Origin: DASWJZ01 sp964440525
Lineage (GTDB): Bacteria; Pseudomonadota; Alphaproteobacteria; Rhizobiales; Afifellaceae
Reading direction: 5' to 3'
Assembly: GCA_964440525.1 (NCBI GenBank)
Contig: CAYTTC010000007.1
Location: 1 to 64,000, forward strand
Length of the DNA: 64,000 nt
Numbering within the stretch: the first letter of the stretch is position 1; every line of letters begins with the position of its first letter. Positions 41,360-50,306 of the stretch are shown one piece after another. A program made the position numbers and the translations under genes. The notes under the pieces are model-generated. The model did no database searches and had not been told where the DNA came from. It saw only the letters and a program-made list of their open reading frames with translations.

Positions 41360-41965
41360 TCAGACGATTCCGCCGAGCACCAAGATCCCCGCGAAGGCCA
41401 CCGCGACCCCGCCGGCCTGTGTGATCCGGCTGGAATAGCGCACGCTGGCCTTGCCGATCCCGAGCCCGACCGCGACGCCGGCGAGATGCAGCAGACCGGT
41501 CGCGATGACAAAACCCAACGCATAGGCCGCACCCGATGCATCGCCCGGCATTTCGGTGCCGTGCGCGTGCCCATGAAAAATCGCGAACAGGCCGACCAAT
41601 GCCATTGCCGCGGCAACCGGCCATTCGAACCTGATCGCCACAGCGAGCCCCAAGACCACGATGGAAAGCGCGATGCCGATCTCCACGAAGGGGAGGGGCA
41701 CTCCGGCCATCCCGAAGCCGCCGCCGACCGCCATCAGCGCCATGAAGGTCAGCGGGACCGCCCAGAGGGCCCGGCCGCCGAGATTGGCTGCAAAGATGCC
41801 GACCGCCACCATCGCCAGGACGTGATCGACGCCACCGATCGGATGAGCAAATCCATGCGCGAAGCCGAGAGTGCTGCCGACGCCCGTATGGGCCGACGCC
41901 AGAGCTGGAACCGAGGTCAAAAGCGTAGCGAGGCCGATGCGCAGGGATGCCGATCTCGATGACAT
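41360..41965 (-). CDS. hupE: HupE/UreJ family membrane protein
   Basis: This 201-residue protein has a signal peptide (MSSRSASLRIGLATLLTSVPALASA), then the HupE signature HTGVGSTLGFAHGFAHPIGGVDHVLAM and FHGHAHGTEMPG, with about six membrane helices. The start at 41965 is supported by GGAGAGG upstream. HupE/UreJ proteins are linked to nickel uptake for hydrogenase or urease. No nickel enzyme lies in the window, so its partner is elsewhere. Confidence 0.88.
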   Translation of the reverse strand: MSSRSASLRIGLATLLTSVPALASAHTGVGSTLGFAHGFAHPIGGVDHVLAMVAVGIFAANLGGRALWAVPLTFMALMAVGGGFGMAGVPLPFVEIGIALSIVVLGLAVAIRFEWPVAAAMALVGLFAIFHGHAHGTEMPGDASGAAYALGFVIATGLLHLAGVAVGLGIGKASVRYSSRITQAGGVAVAFAGILVLGGIV

Positions 41966-42205
41966 GAAAACCCTCTCCATTGAAAACACCGATCGCGCCG
42001 CCCCTTCCTTACCGCGAATCGGCCGCTGCTGCGAGGGCGCGTTGCCGCATGTCTCCGTTGCCGATTGCGTCTGGGTTGTCTGCAATCCCGGCCGGCGGCA
42101 GTGTCGCAGTTGGAATACGGCATCACTACTGTTCATCTGCTCCATTGCGGCGCCTCCAAAAAGCGCAGCATGCGGCCCAAACTGGGTGAACTTATCGGAG
42201 GAGCA

Positions 42206-42594
42206 ATGATAGCCAGATTTCTCATCAGAAGCATTGTCGCTGTGGCATCGATGCTCGGAGTGACGACTGCTGCGCCGGCAGCTGTCATAAGCATACCTGC
42301 CGTCACCTTGTGCCCCGCGACCTCAGCATCTCTGAGACCAGCGACCCTGGCGAGGTGATCCAGGGGCTTCTCGGAAATGCTGGCGGAAAATACTACGCGC
42401 CGGTTATATTCCCGTCGGGGGGAAACGTTTGCGCGGTCTCTCTCGTGTTTCGGGACAATGACGCCGAGATCAACATCACCGCCCGACTGGTCCGAAAAGC
42501 CTACGCCGTCGGAGGCGGTTCTTTTACGCCACCAAATATCATGGCGGCCCTGACAAGCGCCGGTGCAAATCCGGCGCTGCGATTGACGCCCTAA
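42206..42594 (+). pseudogene. frameshifted secreted hypothetical protein
   Basis: A signal-peptide start MIARFLIRSIVAVASMLGVT at ATG 42206 has a good ribosome site (GGAGGAG). This frame ends early, at 42358. From about 42308 another frame continues with PRDLSISETSDPGEVIQGLL and AVSLVFRDNDAEINITARL to TAA 42594. Joined near 42300-42310 they give one secreted protein of about 128 residues. The pattern resembles short exported proteins of Hyphomicrobiales, from memory. The frame change may be a true mutation or a sequencing error. Confidence 0.55.
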
Positions 42595-42764
42595 TCGTTT
42601 GCACCCTAACATTCGCACTCAAACAAGCTCGGCTTCTGTATGAAGTCACTCCCGCTGCTTAGGGACAGGCAGGCCTCGTCGCTTGAAGTTGTGCGGCGCT
42701 GCTCGGTCGCGATCTCGAACGGATTGCCCGCCGCAAAGCTCTGGGCCGCCTCGGAGGAAGAGGA

Positions 42765-44849
42765 TTGAGCCAAGCCTCCGTGGAGCCTTTTCTGAAAGCG
42801 GCGCGGCCGGCGAAATGGGTCGCGGGGATCGATGTCGGCGGCACTTTTACGGACCTGTTGATCTACGAACGCGGAGCAACGCACCCCGAGGTCAGGGTCG
42901 CGAAGATACCGACGACATTGCCCAACCAGGCCGTCGGAGTCTTGTCGGCCATCGCCGCCGTGGGGCTGACGCCGGCCGACCTGGACCTCGTCATTCACGG
43001 CACGACGGCGACGACCAACGCCATCCTGGAGCGAAAAATCGCGAAGGTTGGGCTCATCACGACGCGCGGTTTTCGCGATACGCTGGAGCTCGGCCGACGG
43101 ACACGGCCAAAACCCTACGGACTGTTCGGGACGTTCGAGCCGCTTGTTCCCCGCGAGCGCCGGCTCGAGGTGGACGAGCGGATGGATGCGCAGGGCGAGG
43201 TGGTCGTACCGCTCGACGAGGACGGCGTGGAGGAGGCCGCCGAGGCGCTCCTCGCGGCGGGGTGCGAAAGCCTGGTGATTCACTTTCTCCATTCCTATGC
43301 CAATCCCGCTCACGAGATCCGGGCGGGCGAGATCGTGGAAAAAATCTGGCCGAACGACTACGTCACCCTCGGCCATCGGCTGCTTTCGGAATTCCGCGAA
43401 TACGAGCGCGGAACGACGGCTTCGGTGAACGCCGCGGTACAGCCGATCCTCGACCGCTACATCAGCCGCCTGCTCGGCGACCTCGGGGCGAAAGGATTTC
43501 GGCGCGACCTGCTGGTGATGAACGGCAATGGCGGCACCGTTTCCGCGCGGCTCGTCGCGCGCGAGGCGGCGAAGACGGTGATGTCCGGCCCGGCTTCCGG
43601 TGTCACCGCGGCGGCGACGATTTTGAAGCAATCCGGGCTTGCCAACGCCATCACTTACGACATGGGCGGAACCTCGACCGACGTGGCGCTGATCCATGGC
43701 GGCATGCCGGAGGTTTCGTCCGAGCTCACCATCGATTACGGCCTGCCCATCCACGTGCCGATGGTCGATGTGCGCACCGTCGGGGCGGGAGGCGGCTCGA
43801 TCGCCTGGATCAACGCCGCGGGCATGCTGCAGGTCGGGCCGGAATCGGCCGGCTCGTCGCCCGGGCCGATCTGTTACGGCCGCGGCGGCACGCGCCCGAC
43901 GATCACCGACGCGCATCTGCTCCTTGGCCGGCTCGATCCGGCCGCGCTGACCGGCATGGAGGGGGAGGCAGCGATCGGACCGGTGCGTACGGCGATCGAC
44001 CGGGAGATCGGAAAACCGCTCGGCCTGACGCCGGAGGACGCCGCGGCGGCGATACTGAGGCTCGCCAACGCGCACATGGCCGGAGCGATCCGCCTGGTCT
44101 CGCTGTCGCGCGGCTTCGACCCGCGCGACTTCGTGCTTTTCGCTTTCGGGGGCGCCGGCCCGCTGCACGCCGTCGCGATTGCGCGCGAGCTCGGCATCCC
44201 CGAGGTGGTCGTGCCCGCTCTTCCCGGTCTGACCAATGCGCTCGGCTGCCTCGTCGCCGACCTCCGGCAGGATTTCGTCAATACCGTCAACATGCCGCTC
44301 GACATGCTGGAGATGCGCGTCGTTGCCGCGACGCTGCGGGCCCAGCGCGGCGAGGGCGAGAGGATGAATGCCGCCGAGCAGGATGAAATCGCCGACACCG
44401 CCGTCATCCACGGCGCCGACATGCAGTTCCGCGGCCAGACGCATCTGATCCGGATCGGCATTCCGTCGCCCGACGTGACGCGTGAAGAGTTGCAGGCGCT
44501 TTTCGAGGAGGCCTATTTTCGGCGCTTTCAGGTGAGCCTGCCGGAGGTGCGGGCGGTCCTCGTGAACCTCGTCACCTCGGTCATCGGCCGGCGACAGAGC
44601 CTTTCGGTCGCTTCTCTGGCTGGAGGAGCGACCGATGGCCGGGCGGAAGGCGGGACGCGCGCGCTTTATGCGGACGGCGCCTGGCACAAGGCGCGGGTTT
44701 TCGCGCGACAGCGTCTGCAACGCGATCTCCGTATCGATGGCCCGGCCATCATCCAGCAATTCGACGCGACCACGGTGATCGAACGCGGCGCCGCCGCCAC
44801 GCTCGACACCGTCGGCAATCTCCGCATCCGGGTGGGGGAGGGGCCGTGA
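42765..44849 (+). CDS. hyuA: hydantoinase/oxoprolinase subunit A (HyuA-like)
   Basis: This 694-residue ATP-dependent amidohydrolase subunit starts at TTG 42765 after GGAAGAGGA. It has the actin-like ATPase blocks AGIDVGGTFTDLL, HGTTATTNAILERK, YDMGGTSTDVALIHGG and FGGAGPLHAVAIAREL. The family opens cyclic amides (5-oxoproline, N-methylhydantoin) with ATP. It overlaps hyuB by 4 bp (GTGA). In this cluster the substrate may be a six-membered lactam made by the reductase encoded downstream. Confidence 0.88.
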   Translation: MSQASVEPFLKAARPAKWVAGIDVGGTFTDLLIYERGATHPEVRVAKIPTTLPNQAVGVLSAIAAVGLTPADLDLVIHGTTATTNAILERKIAKVGLITTRGFRDTLELGRRTRPKPYGLFGTFEPLVPRERRLEVDERMDAQGEVVVPLDEDGVEEAAEALLAAGCESLVIHFLHSYANPAHEIRAGEIVEKIWPNDYVTLGHRLLSEFREYERGTTASVNAAVQPILDRYISRLLGDLGAKGFRRDLLVMNGNGGTVSARLVAREAAKTVMSGPASGVTAAATILKQSGLANAITYDMGGTSTDVALIHGGMPEVSSELTIDYGLPIHVPMVDVRTVGAGGGSIAWINAAGMLQVGPESAGSSPGPICYGRGGTRPTITDAHLLLGRLDPAALTGMEGEAAIGPVRTAIDREIGKPLGLTPEDAAAAILRLANAHMAGAIRLVSLSRGFDPRDFVLFAFGGAGPLHAVAIARELGIPEVVVPALPGLTNALGCLVADLRQDFVNTVNMPLDMLEMRVVAATLRAQRGEGERMNAAEQDEIADTAVIHGADMQFRGQTHLIRIGIPSPDVTREELQALFEEAYFRRFQVSLPEVRAVLVNLVTSVIGRRQSLSVASLAGGATDGRAEGGTRALYADGAWHKARVFARQRLQRDLRIDGPAIIQQFDATTVIERGAAATLDTVGNLRIRVGEGP

Positions 44850-46600
44850 GCGGCGTCGACCCCATCACGCTCGCGGTGATCCAGGCCGGCCTGAGCCAAG
44901 TCTGCAACGAGATGGACATCGCGTTCACGCGTTCCGCGTTTTCGCCGGTTATCGCCGAGGCCGACGACCGCTCGTCCGGCATCTACGACAAGGCGACCGG
45001 CGCGCTGATCAGCCAGGGCGAATTCGGGCTGCCGATCTTCGTCGGCACGATGCAATATTCGACCGCCGAGCTGACGCGGCTGATCGGCGAGGGCAAGGTG
45101 GCGCCGCCGGAGCCCGGCGACATCTACATCGTCAACGATCCCTATCTCGGCGGCACGCATCTCATGGATGTGCGCTTCGCGCTGCCGTTCTATCATGCGG
45201 GAAAACTCTTCTGCTGGCTGCAGAATACCGGCCACTGGCCCGATATCGGCGGCATGGTGCCCGGCGGATTTTCTGCCCACGCGACCGAGGTGGAGCAGGA
45301 GGGCCTGCGGCTTCCGCCGGTAAAGCTGTTCAAGCGCGGCGAGATGGATCGCGAGATTTTTGCGATCATCATGTCCAACATCCGCATTGCCGACCAACGG
45401 ATCGGCGACATCAAGGCGCAGGCGGCGGCGTTGAAGGTGGGCGAGCGGCGGCTGATGGAGTTGCTCGACCGCTACGGGGCGGGGATCGTGACGGAGGCGA
45501 TCGGCGAAATCCGCGAGCGCGCGGCGCAGCTGATGAAAAGCCACATCGCCGCCATTCCCGACGGCGTCTACCGGTCCGAGGCTTTCGTCGATTCCGACGG
45601 GGTGGTGAACGAGCCGCTGAAGATCGCGCTCACGGTGACCAAGACCGACGGGCGTCTGCATTTCGATTTTTCCGGAAGCTCGCCGCCCTGCCGCGGCCCG
45701 ATGAACTCCGTCGTGGCGACGACCTATTCGGCCGTCTACCTCGCCGTCCGCCACATTTTTCCCGATACGCCGCTGAACGCCGGCGCCTTTGAGCCGCTGA
45801 CGATCGAGCGGCCGGTCGGCACGTTCCTCGACGCGCACTATCCGCGGCCGGTCTCCGGCTGCGCGGCGGAGGTCTCGCAGCGCATCGCCGAGGCGGTCTT
45901 TCTCGCTCTGGTCCAGGCGATCCCCGATAAGGTGACGGCCGCGCCCGCTGGCTCGTCCGGCAATTTCGCGCTCGGCGGCATCGATCCGCAGCGCGGCGCG
46001 GGCTACGTCATGTATCAGATTTCCGGGGGCGGCTACGGCGGCAACGCCCTCCACGATGGACTGACCAATGGCTGCTCGACCATCGGCATATCGAAGACGG
46101 CGCCGGTGGAGGTGATGGAGCAGTACTATCCGGTGCTCTTCCGCCGCTTCGCGCTCCGCGAAGGGTCGGGCGGGGCGGGGCGCCATCGCGGCGGTTTTGG
46201 CGTGCACTACGAAGTGGAGCTTCGACGCGGCGAGGCGAGCGCCTCGTTCGTCATGGATCACGGCCGCTTCGGCCCGCCGGGGGTGGAGGGCGGCATGGAC
46301 GGCGCACCCAATGTCGTGCGCATTCATCGGGGCGGCGAGGTGATGATCCCGGAGCATCTTTCGAAGGACCAGGATATCCGGCTCAAGGCGGGCGACCGCG
46401 TCGAGGTGATGACGCCAGGCGGCGGAGGCTATGGCGATCCATTCGAGCGGGATCCAAAGCTTGTGCAGCGAGACGTGCGCCGGGGCTATTATACGCAGGA
46501 TGAAGTTCTCGACCTATTTGGCGTTGCGGTCAGCGTTTCTGGCGATATCGACGAGGCCGAGACTTTGCGTTTGCGCGCCGGCCTGAAGCGGTCGGCGTGA
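44846..46600 (+). CDS. hyuB: hydantoinase/oxoprolinase subunit B (HyuB-like)
   Basis: This 584-residue partner of HyuA contains DPITLAVIQAGLSQVCNEMD, NDPYLGGTHLMDVR, GGGYGGNALHDGLTNGCSTI and MTPGGGGYGDPFERDP, all usual for HyuB. GTG at 44846 overlaps the hyuA stop. Together the two subunits should hydrolyse a lactam with ATP. The end of the gene runs into a short gap before the FAD subunit gene. Confidence 0.9.
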   Translation: MSGVDPITLAVIQAGLSQVCNEMDIAFTRSAFSPVIAEADDRSSGIYDKATGALISQGEFGLPIFVGTMQYSTAELTRLIGEGKVAPPEPGDIYIVNDPYLGGTHLMDVRFALPFYHAGKLFCWLQNTGHWPDIGGMVPGGFSAHATEVEQEGLRLPPVKLFKRGEMDREIFAIIMSNIRIADQRIGDIKAQAAALKVGERRLMELLDRYGAGIVTEAIGEIRERAAQLMKSHIAAIPDGVYRSEAFVDSDGVVNEPLKIALTVTKTDGRLHFDFSGSSPPCRGPMNSVVATTYSAVYLAVRHIFPDTPLNAGAFEPLTIERPVGTFLDAHYPRPVSGCAAEVSQRIAEAVFLALVQAIPDKVTAAPAGSSGNFALGGIDPQRGAGYVMYQISGGGYGGNALHDGLTNGCSTIGISKTAPVEVMEQYYPVLFRRFALREGSGGAGRHRGGFGVHYEVELRRGEASASFVMDHGRFGPPGVEGGMDGAPNVVRIHRGGEVMIPEHLSKDQDIRLKAGDRVEVMTPGGGGYGDPFERDPKLVQRDVRRGYYTQDEVLDLFGVAVSVSGDIDEAETLRLRAGLKRSA

Positions 46601-46614
46601 GGAAGGAGCGAGGC

Positions 46615-47484
46615 ATGCCCGCATACTTCCGACCCAAAACGCTGGATGAGACGCTGCACATCCTCGCCGGCCGGCCGGTGACGATTCTGGCCGGCGGCAC
46701 CGATGTCTATCCGGCAAAAGCCGCGCGCGCCGGCTGGGGTGACATGCGTCATCCGGACGTGCTCGATATCAGTGCGATCAAAGGCTTGCGTGGTATTGTG
46801 GAAGAGAAAGACAAGCTCCGATTCGGGGCGCTGACGACATGGACCGACTTGTGTCGTGCGCCGCTCGGCCCAGCTTTCGCGGGCTATCAGGCGGCGGGCC
46901 ATGACGTCGGGGGTGCGCAGGTGCAAAACCGCGGCACGCTCGTCGGCAACATCTGCACGGCCTCACCCGCGGGCGACGGGATTCCCTGCCTCATGACGCT
47001 CGACGCCGAGGTCGAGCTCGCGTCGCTCGGCGGACGCCGGACGGTCCCGATCGGCGTCTTCATCAGCGGATACAGAAAGACCGTCCGCCGGCCCGACGAG
47101 ATTGTCACCGCCATCGTCATGCCGAAGCCGGCGACCAGCGCGCGAGGGCGCTTCGTAAAACTCGGGGCGCGGCGCTATCTGGTGATCTCGATCGTGATGG
47201 CGGCCGCCGTTCTCACCGCCGGCGAGGACGGGATCGTGATCGCCGCGCGCGTCGCCGTCGGCGCTTGCACCCCCGTCGCGCATCGGTTGACGGCGCTGGA
47301 GCAAGCGCTCGTCGGCCGCGCGCTGATCGAGGCGCCGGATATTGTCGCGGAAGAGCACCTAGCGGGGCTTTCCCCAATCGATGACGTTCGCGGCTCTGGC
47401 GCCTTCCGTCAAGCCGCGGCGCTCGACCTCGTGCGCGATCTGCTTGCCGGCTTCGCGGCGGAGCGAGAGCGGAGGGCCGCGTGA
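46615..47484 (+). CDS. molybdenum hydroxylase FAD-binding subunit
   Basis: This 289-residue protein is of the CoxM/XdhB FAD type. It has AGGTDVYPAKAARAGW and GAQVQNRGTLVGNICTASPAGDG (FAD binding), followed by the CO dehydrogenase flavoprotein C-terminal domain. The ATG at 46615 is preferred, with AAGGAG upstream; an in-frame GTG at 46597 overlaps hyuB. It should pass electrons from the 2Fe-2S centres of the next protein. Confidence 0.88.
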   Translation: MPAYFRPKTLDETLHILAGRPVTILAGGTDVYPAKAARAGWGDMRHPDVLDISAIKGLRGIVEEKDKLRFGALTTWTDLCRAPLGPAFAGYQAAGHDVGGAQVQNRGTLVGNICTASPAGDGIPCLMTLDAEVELASLGGRRTVPIGVFISGYRKTVRRPDEIVTAIVMPKPATSARGRFVKLGARRYLVISIVMAAAVLTAGEDGIVIAARVAVGACTPVAHRLTALEQALVGRALIEAPDIVAEEHLAGLSPIDDVRGSGAFRQAAALDLVRDLLAGFAAERERRAA

Positions 47485-50306
47485 TGCTCGACCGGCCGCG
47501 CAGCGCGGACGAAGCCGTCACCGTCTCGTTCGACGTGAACGGGGTGGCTGCGAGCATCATCGCCGACCCGTTCGCGAGCCTTGCGTCGACGCTTCGCGAT
47601 CGCCTCGGCCTGACCGGCACCAAGATCGGCTGCGACGCAGGAGACTGTGGCGCCTGTACTGTGCTGATGGACGGCGAGCAGGTCTGCGCCTGTCTTGTGG
47701 CGACCGGCCAGGCAGATGGGTCTTCGATCGAGACCGTCGAAGGGCATGGGCGAGACGGGCTCACCGACCGGCTGCGCGAGGCGTTCCTCGCTCACGGCGC
47801 CGCCCAATGCGGCATCTGCACGCCCGGCATGCTGATGGCCGCGGTCGATTGCCTGACGCATACGCCGAAGCCTGACCGCCAGGCGATAGAGGATGCGCTC
47901 GGCGGAGTTCTGTGCCGGTGCACGGGGTATGTGAAGATCGTCGAGGCGGTGATGGATGTAGCAACCCCTCATCCGTCGCCTTCGGCGACACCTTCTCCCT
48001 ATGGGAGAAGGGTACTTGCGCCCTCCGCCTCCGTCGGCGCCCGCATGCCGCGCGCCGATGGAAGGGCCAAGGTCGACGGTAGCGACCTCTTCGGCGCGGA
48101 TGCGGCGCCGGCGGACGCGCTGTGGATGCGGCTGGTGCGCTCGCCGCATGCGAGCGCGACTTTCACTGTTGGCGATCTCGACGCTGTCGTCGAAAGAATT
48201 CCCGGCCTCGTCGCAATCCTCACGGCCGACGACGTGCCCGGCGAAAACTCCTTCGGCGTTTTCGCGCACCTCCGCGACCAGCCCGTCTTCGCGCCTGGAA
48301 AAGTCCGCTTCCGCGGCGAGACGGTGTTGGCGCTGGTCGGAACGCGCGCGGCGGTCGAAGAAGTCTCCGACAATGAACTGCCGATCGTGTGGACGAAGCT
48401 CGATCCGCTCTCGGGCATCGATGCGGCGCTTTCGCCGGGCGCCGCCGCGCTCCATGCGCATGCCTCCGACAACGTGCTCACGCGCGGCAATCTGAAATGC
48501 GGCGATGTCGCCGCCGGCCATGCCGCTGCGGCGGTGACGGTCGAGGGCCGTTTCGAAACCTCCTTCGTCGAGCACGCCTATATCGAGCCGGAAGCCGGTT
48601 ATGCGGTGCCTCTCGGCGACCGGATCGAGGTCACCGCCTGCACGCAGGCGCCCTACATGGACCGCGCCGAGACCGCTCGCGTGCTCGGCGTCGAGGAAAC
48701 GAAGGTCCGCATCCGCCCGACGGCCTGTGGCGGCGGCTTTGGCGGCAAGCTCGACGTCTCGGTGCAGCCGCTTCTGGCGGTTGCCGCGCGGGTGACCGGC
48801 CGTCCGGTCCGCATCGTCTACAGCCGCACCGAGTCGATGGCGTCGACCACCAAGCGGCATCCGGCGCGCATCTGGGCGAAGGCCTCGGCCGATTCCGCCG
48901 GGCGGCTTACCGCTTTCGAGATGGATGCGGACTTCAACACCGGCGCCTATGCCTCATGGGGCCCGACCGTCGCCAATCGCGTGCCCGTGCACGCGACCGG
49001 GCCCTACAGAGTGGCGAATGTCTGGAACCGCACACGCGCGGTCTACACCAACGATACGCCGGCGGGCGCCTTCCGTGGTTTTGGCGTGCCGCAGGCGGCG
49101 ATCGCGAACGAAGCGCTGATGGACGATCTCGCGGAGGCGCTTAAGCTCGACCGCTGGCACATCCGCCGCATCAACGCGATCGGCCGCGGCGATGCGACGC
49201 CCTCGGGCCAGAGGCTGCGCGCCTCCGCCGGCTTGCCGGAATGCCTCGACGCGCTAGAGTCGGATTGGGAGGAGGGGCTGGCGCGGGTTGCCGCGTTCAA
49301 CGCTGCGGCCTCCGGACGGAGGCGACGGGGAGTTGGCATTGCCTGCATGTGGTACGGCTGCGGCAACACCTCGATGTCGAATCCCTCCACGATGCGGATC
49401 GCACTCATGCGCGACGGAAAACTCGTCTTCTTCAACGGCGCGGTTGATATCGGTCAGGGCTCGACCACCGTGCTTCTGCAGATCGCCGCCGATGCGCTCG
49501 GTCTGCCGCCGGAAAAGTTCGACCTCGTCATCGGCGACACCGATCTCACCGCCGACGCGGGAAAAACCTCGGCGTCGCGCCAGACCTTCGTGTCCGGCAA
49601 CGCCGCGCGGCTCGCGGCGCGGGCGCTCCGCAAGAAAATCCTGGCGCTCGCAAATGCCGGCGAGGACGCGGCGCTTGGCCTCGACGGCGCGCATCTCACC
49701 ATCGGCGGCGGTGAGGGGTCGCGAAAAATCGACCTCGCAACTCTGGGAGCCGATGCTGCCGGGATCGTGCTGGAGGGAGTCGGGACATGGGACCCACCCA
49801 CCACGCCGCTCGATGCGAATGGCCAGGGCATTCCCTATGCGACCTACGGCTTCGCAGCACAGATGGCTGAGGTCGAAGTCGATGTCGCGCTCGGAACGGT
49901 GAAAGTGCTCGCGATCGTCGCTGCGCACGACGTTGGCCGCGCCATCAACCCGACGCTGACGGAGGGGCAGATCCACGGCGGCATCGCGCAAGGGCTCGGC
50001 CTGGCGCTGATGGAGGAGTTCATCCCCGGCCGCACCGAGAACCTGCACGACTATCTGATCCCGACCGTCGGCGACATGCCGCCCGTCAAGATTTTTCTCA
50101 TCGAGGACCCCGAGCCGGAAGGGCCGTTCGGCGCTAAGGGGGTGGGGGAGCCGGCGCTGATTGCGACGGCGCCCGCCATTCTCGCAGCTATCCGCCATGC
50201 GACGGGCGCGCGGATCACGCGCGTGCCTGCCCTGCCGCACCGGGTGTGGGAGGCGATGCAGATGCCCCCCTCTCCCCCCTGGCGGGGGAGGGAGGGCGCG
50301 CCATGA
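47484..50306 (+). CDS. fused 2Fe-2S and molybdopterin subunit of a xanthine dehydrogenase-family hydroxylase
   Basis: This 940-residue protein joins two usual subunits. Residues 1-158 are a 2Fe-2S protein (CDAGDCGACTVLMDG and CGICTPGM...CRCTGY). From about 185 it is a molybdenum-binding subunit (GGGFGGKLDVSVQPLLA, RGFGVPQAAIANEAL, and KGVGEPAL with the catalytic Glu). The linker (about 161-177) is encoded by a palindromic repeat in frame. The C terminus (PPSPPWRGREGAP) also derives from a repeat. Probable reaction: hydroxylation of an N-heterocycle, in context perhaps nicotinate. Confidence 0.88.
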   Translation: MLDRPRSADEAVTVSFDVNGVAASIIADPFASLASTLRDRLGLTGTKIGCDAGDCGACTVLMDGEQVCACLVATGQADGSSIETVEGHGRDGLTDRLREAFLAHGAAQCGICTPGMLMAAVDCLTHTPKPDRQAIEDALGGVLCRCTGYVKIVEAVMDVATPHPSPSATPSPYGRRVLAPSASVGARMPRADGRAKVDGSDLFGADAAPADALWMRLVRSPHASATFTVGDLDAVVERIPGLVAILTADDVPGENSFGVFAHLRDQPVFAPGKVRFRGETVLALVGTRAAVEEVSDNELPIVWTKLDPLSGIDAALSPGAAALHAHASDNVLTRGNLKCGDVAAGHAAAAVTVEGRFETSFVEHAYIEPEAGYAVPLGDRIEVTACTQAPYMDRAETARVLGVEETKVRIRPTACGGGFGGKLDVSVQPLLAVAARVTGRPVRIVYSRTESMASTTKRHPARIWAKASADSAGRLTAFEMDADFNTGAYASWGPTVANRVPVHATGPYRVANVWNRTRAVYTNDTPAGAFRGFGVPQAAIANEALMDDLAEALKLDRWHIRRINAIGRGDATPSGQRLRASAGLPECLDALESDWEEGLARVAAFNAAASGRRRRGVGIACMWYGCGNTSMSNPSTMRIALMRDGKLVFFNGAVDIGQGSTTVLLQIAADALGLPPEKFDLVIGDTDLTADAGKTSASRQTFVSGNAARLAARALRKKILALANAGEDAALGLDGAHLTIGGGEGSRKIDLATLGADAAGIVLEGVGTWDPPTTPLDANGQGIPYATYGFAAQMAEVEVDVALGTVKVLAIVAAHDVGRAINPTLTEGQIHGGIAQGLGLALMEEFIPGRTENLHDYLIPTVGDMPPVKIFLIEDPEPEGPFGAKGVGEPALIATAPAILAAIRHATGARITRVPALPHRVWEAMQMPPSPPWRGREGAP
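47963..48013. repeat. palindromic repeat inserted in frame in a coding region
   Basis: The segment (AACCCCTCATCCGTCGCC, then ACCTTCTCCCTATGGGAGAA) resembles the repeats at 54883-55050, with the same CTTCTCCCTATGGGAGAAGG-like stem and CCCTCATCCG arm. Here it encodes TPHPSPSATPSPYGRR between the Fe-S and molybdenum domains and keeps the reading frame. Confidence 0.8.
50265..50297. repeat. GC-rich palindromic repeat at gene end
   Basis: The arms CTCTCCCCCCTGGC and GGGGGAGGGAGG pair as a hairpin. It encodes PPSPPWRGREG at the C terminus of the molybdenum subunit and lies just before the ATG of the next gene (50303). Such CTCCCC...GGGGAG repeats are common in Hyphomicrobiales intergenic DNA. Confidence 0.65.

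Noticed and set aside
42606..44759. 717-residue open frame antisense to hyuA
   Set aside because: The plus-strand gene has all HyuA motifs; the minus frame has none and is rich in Arg, His and Asp as expected for a shadow.
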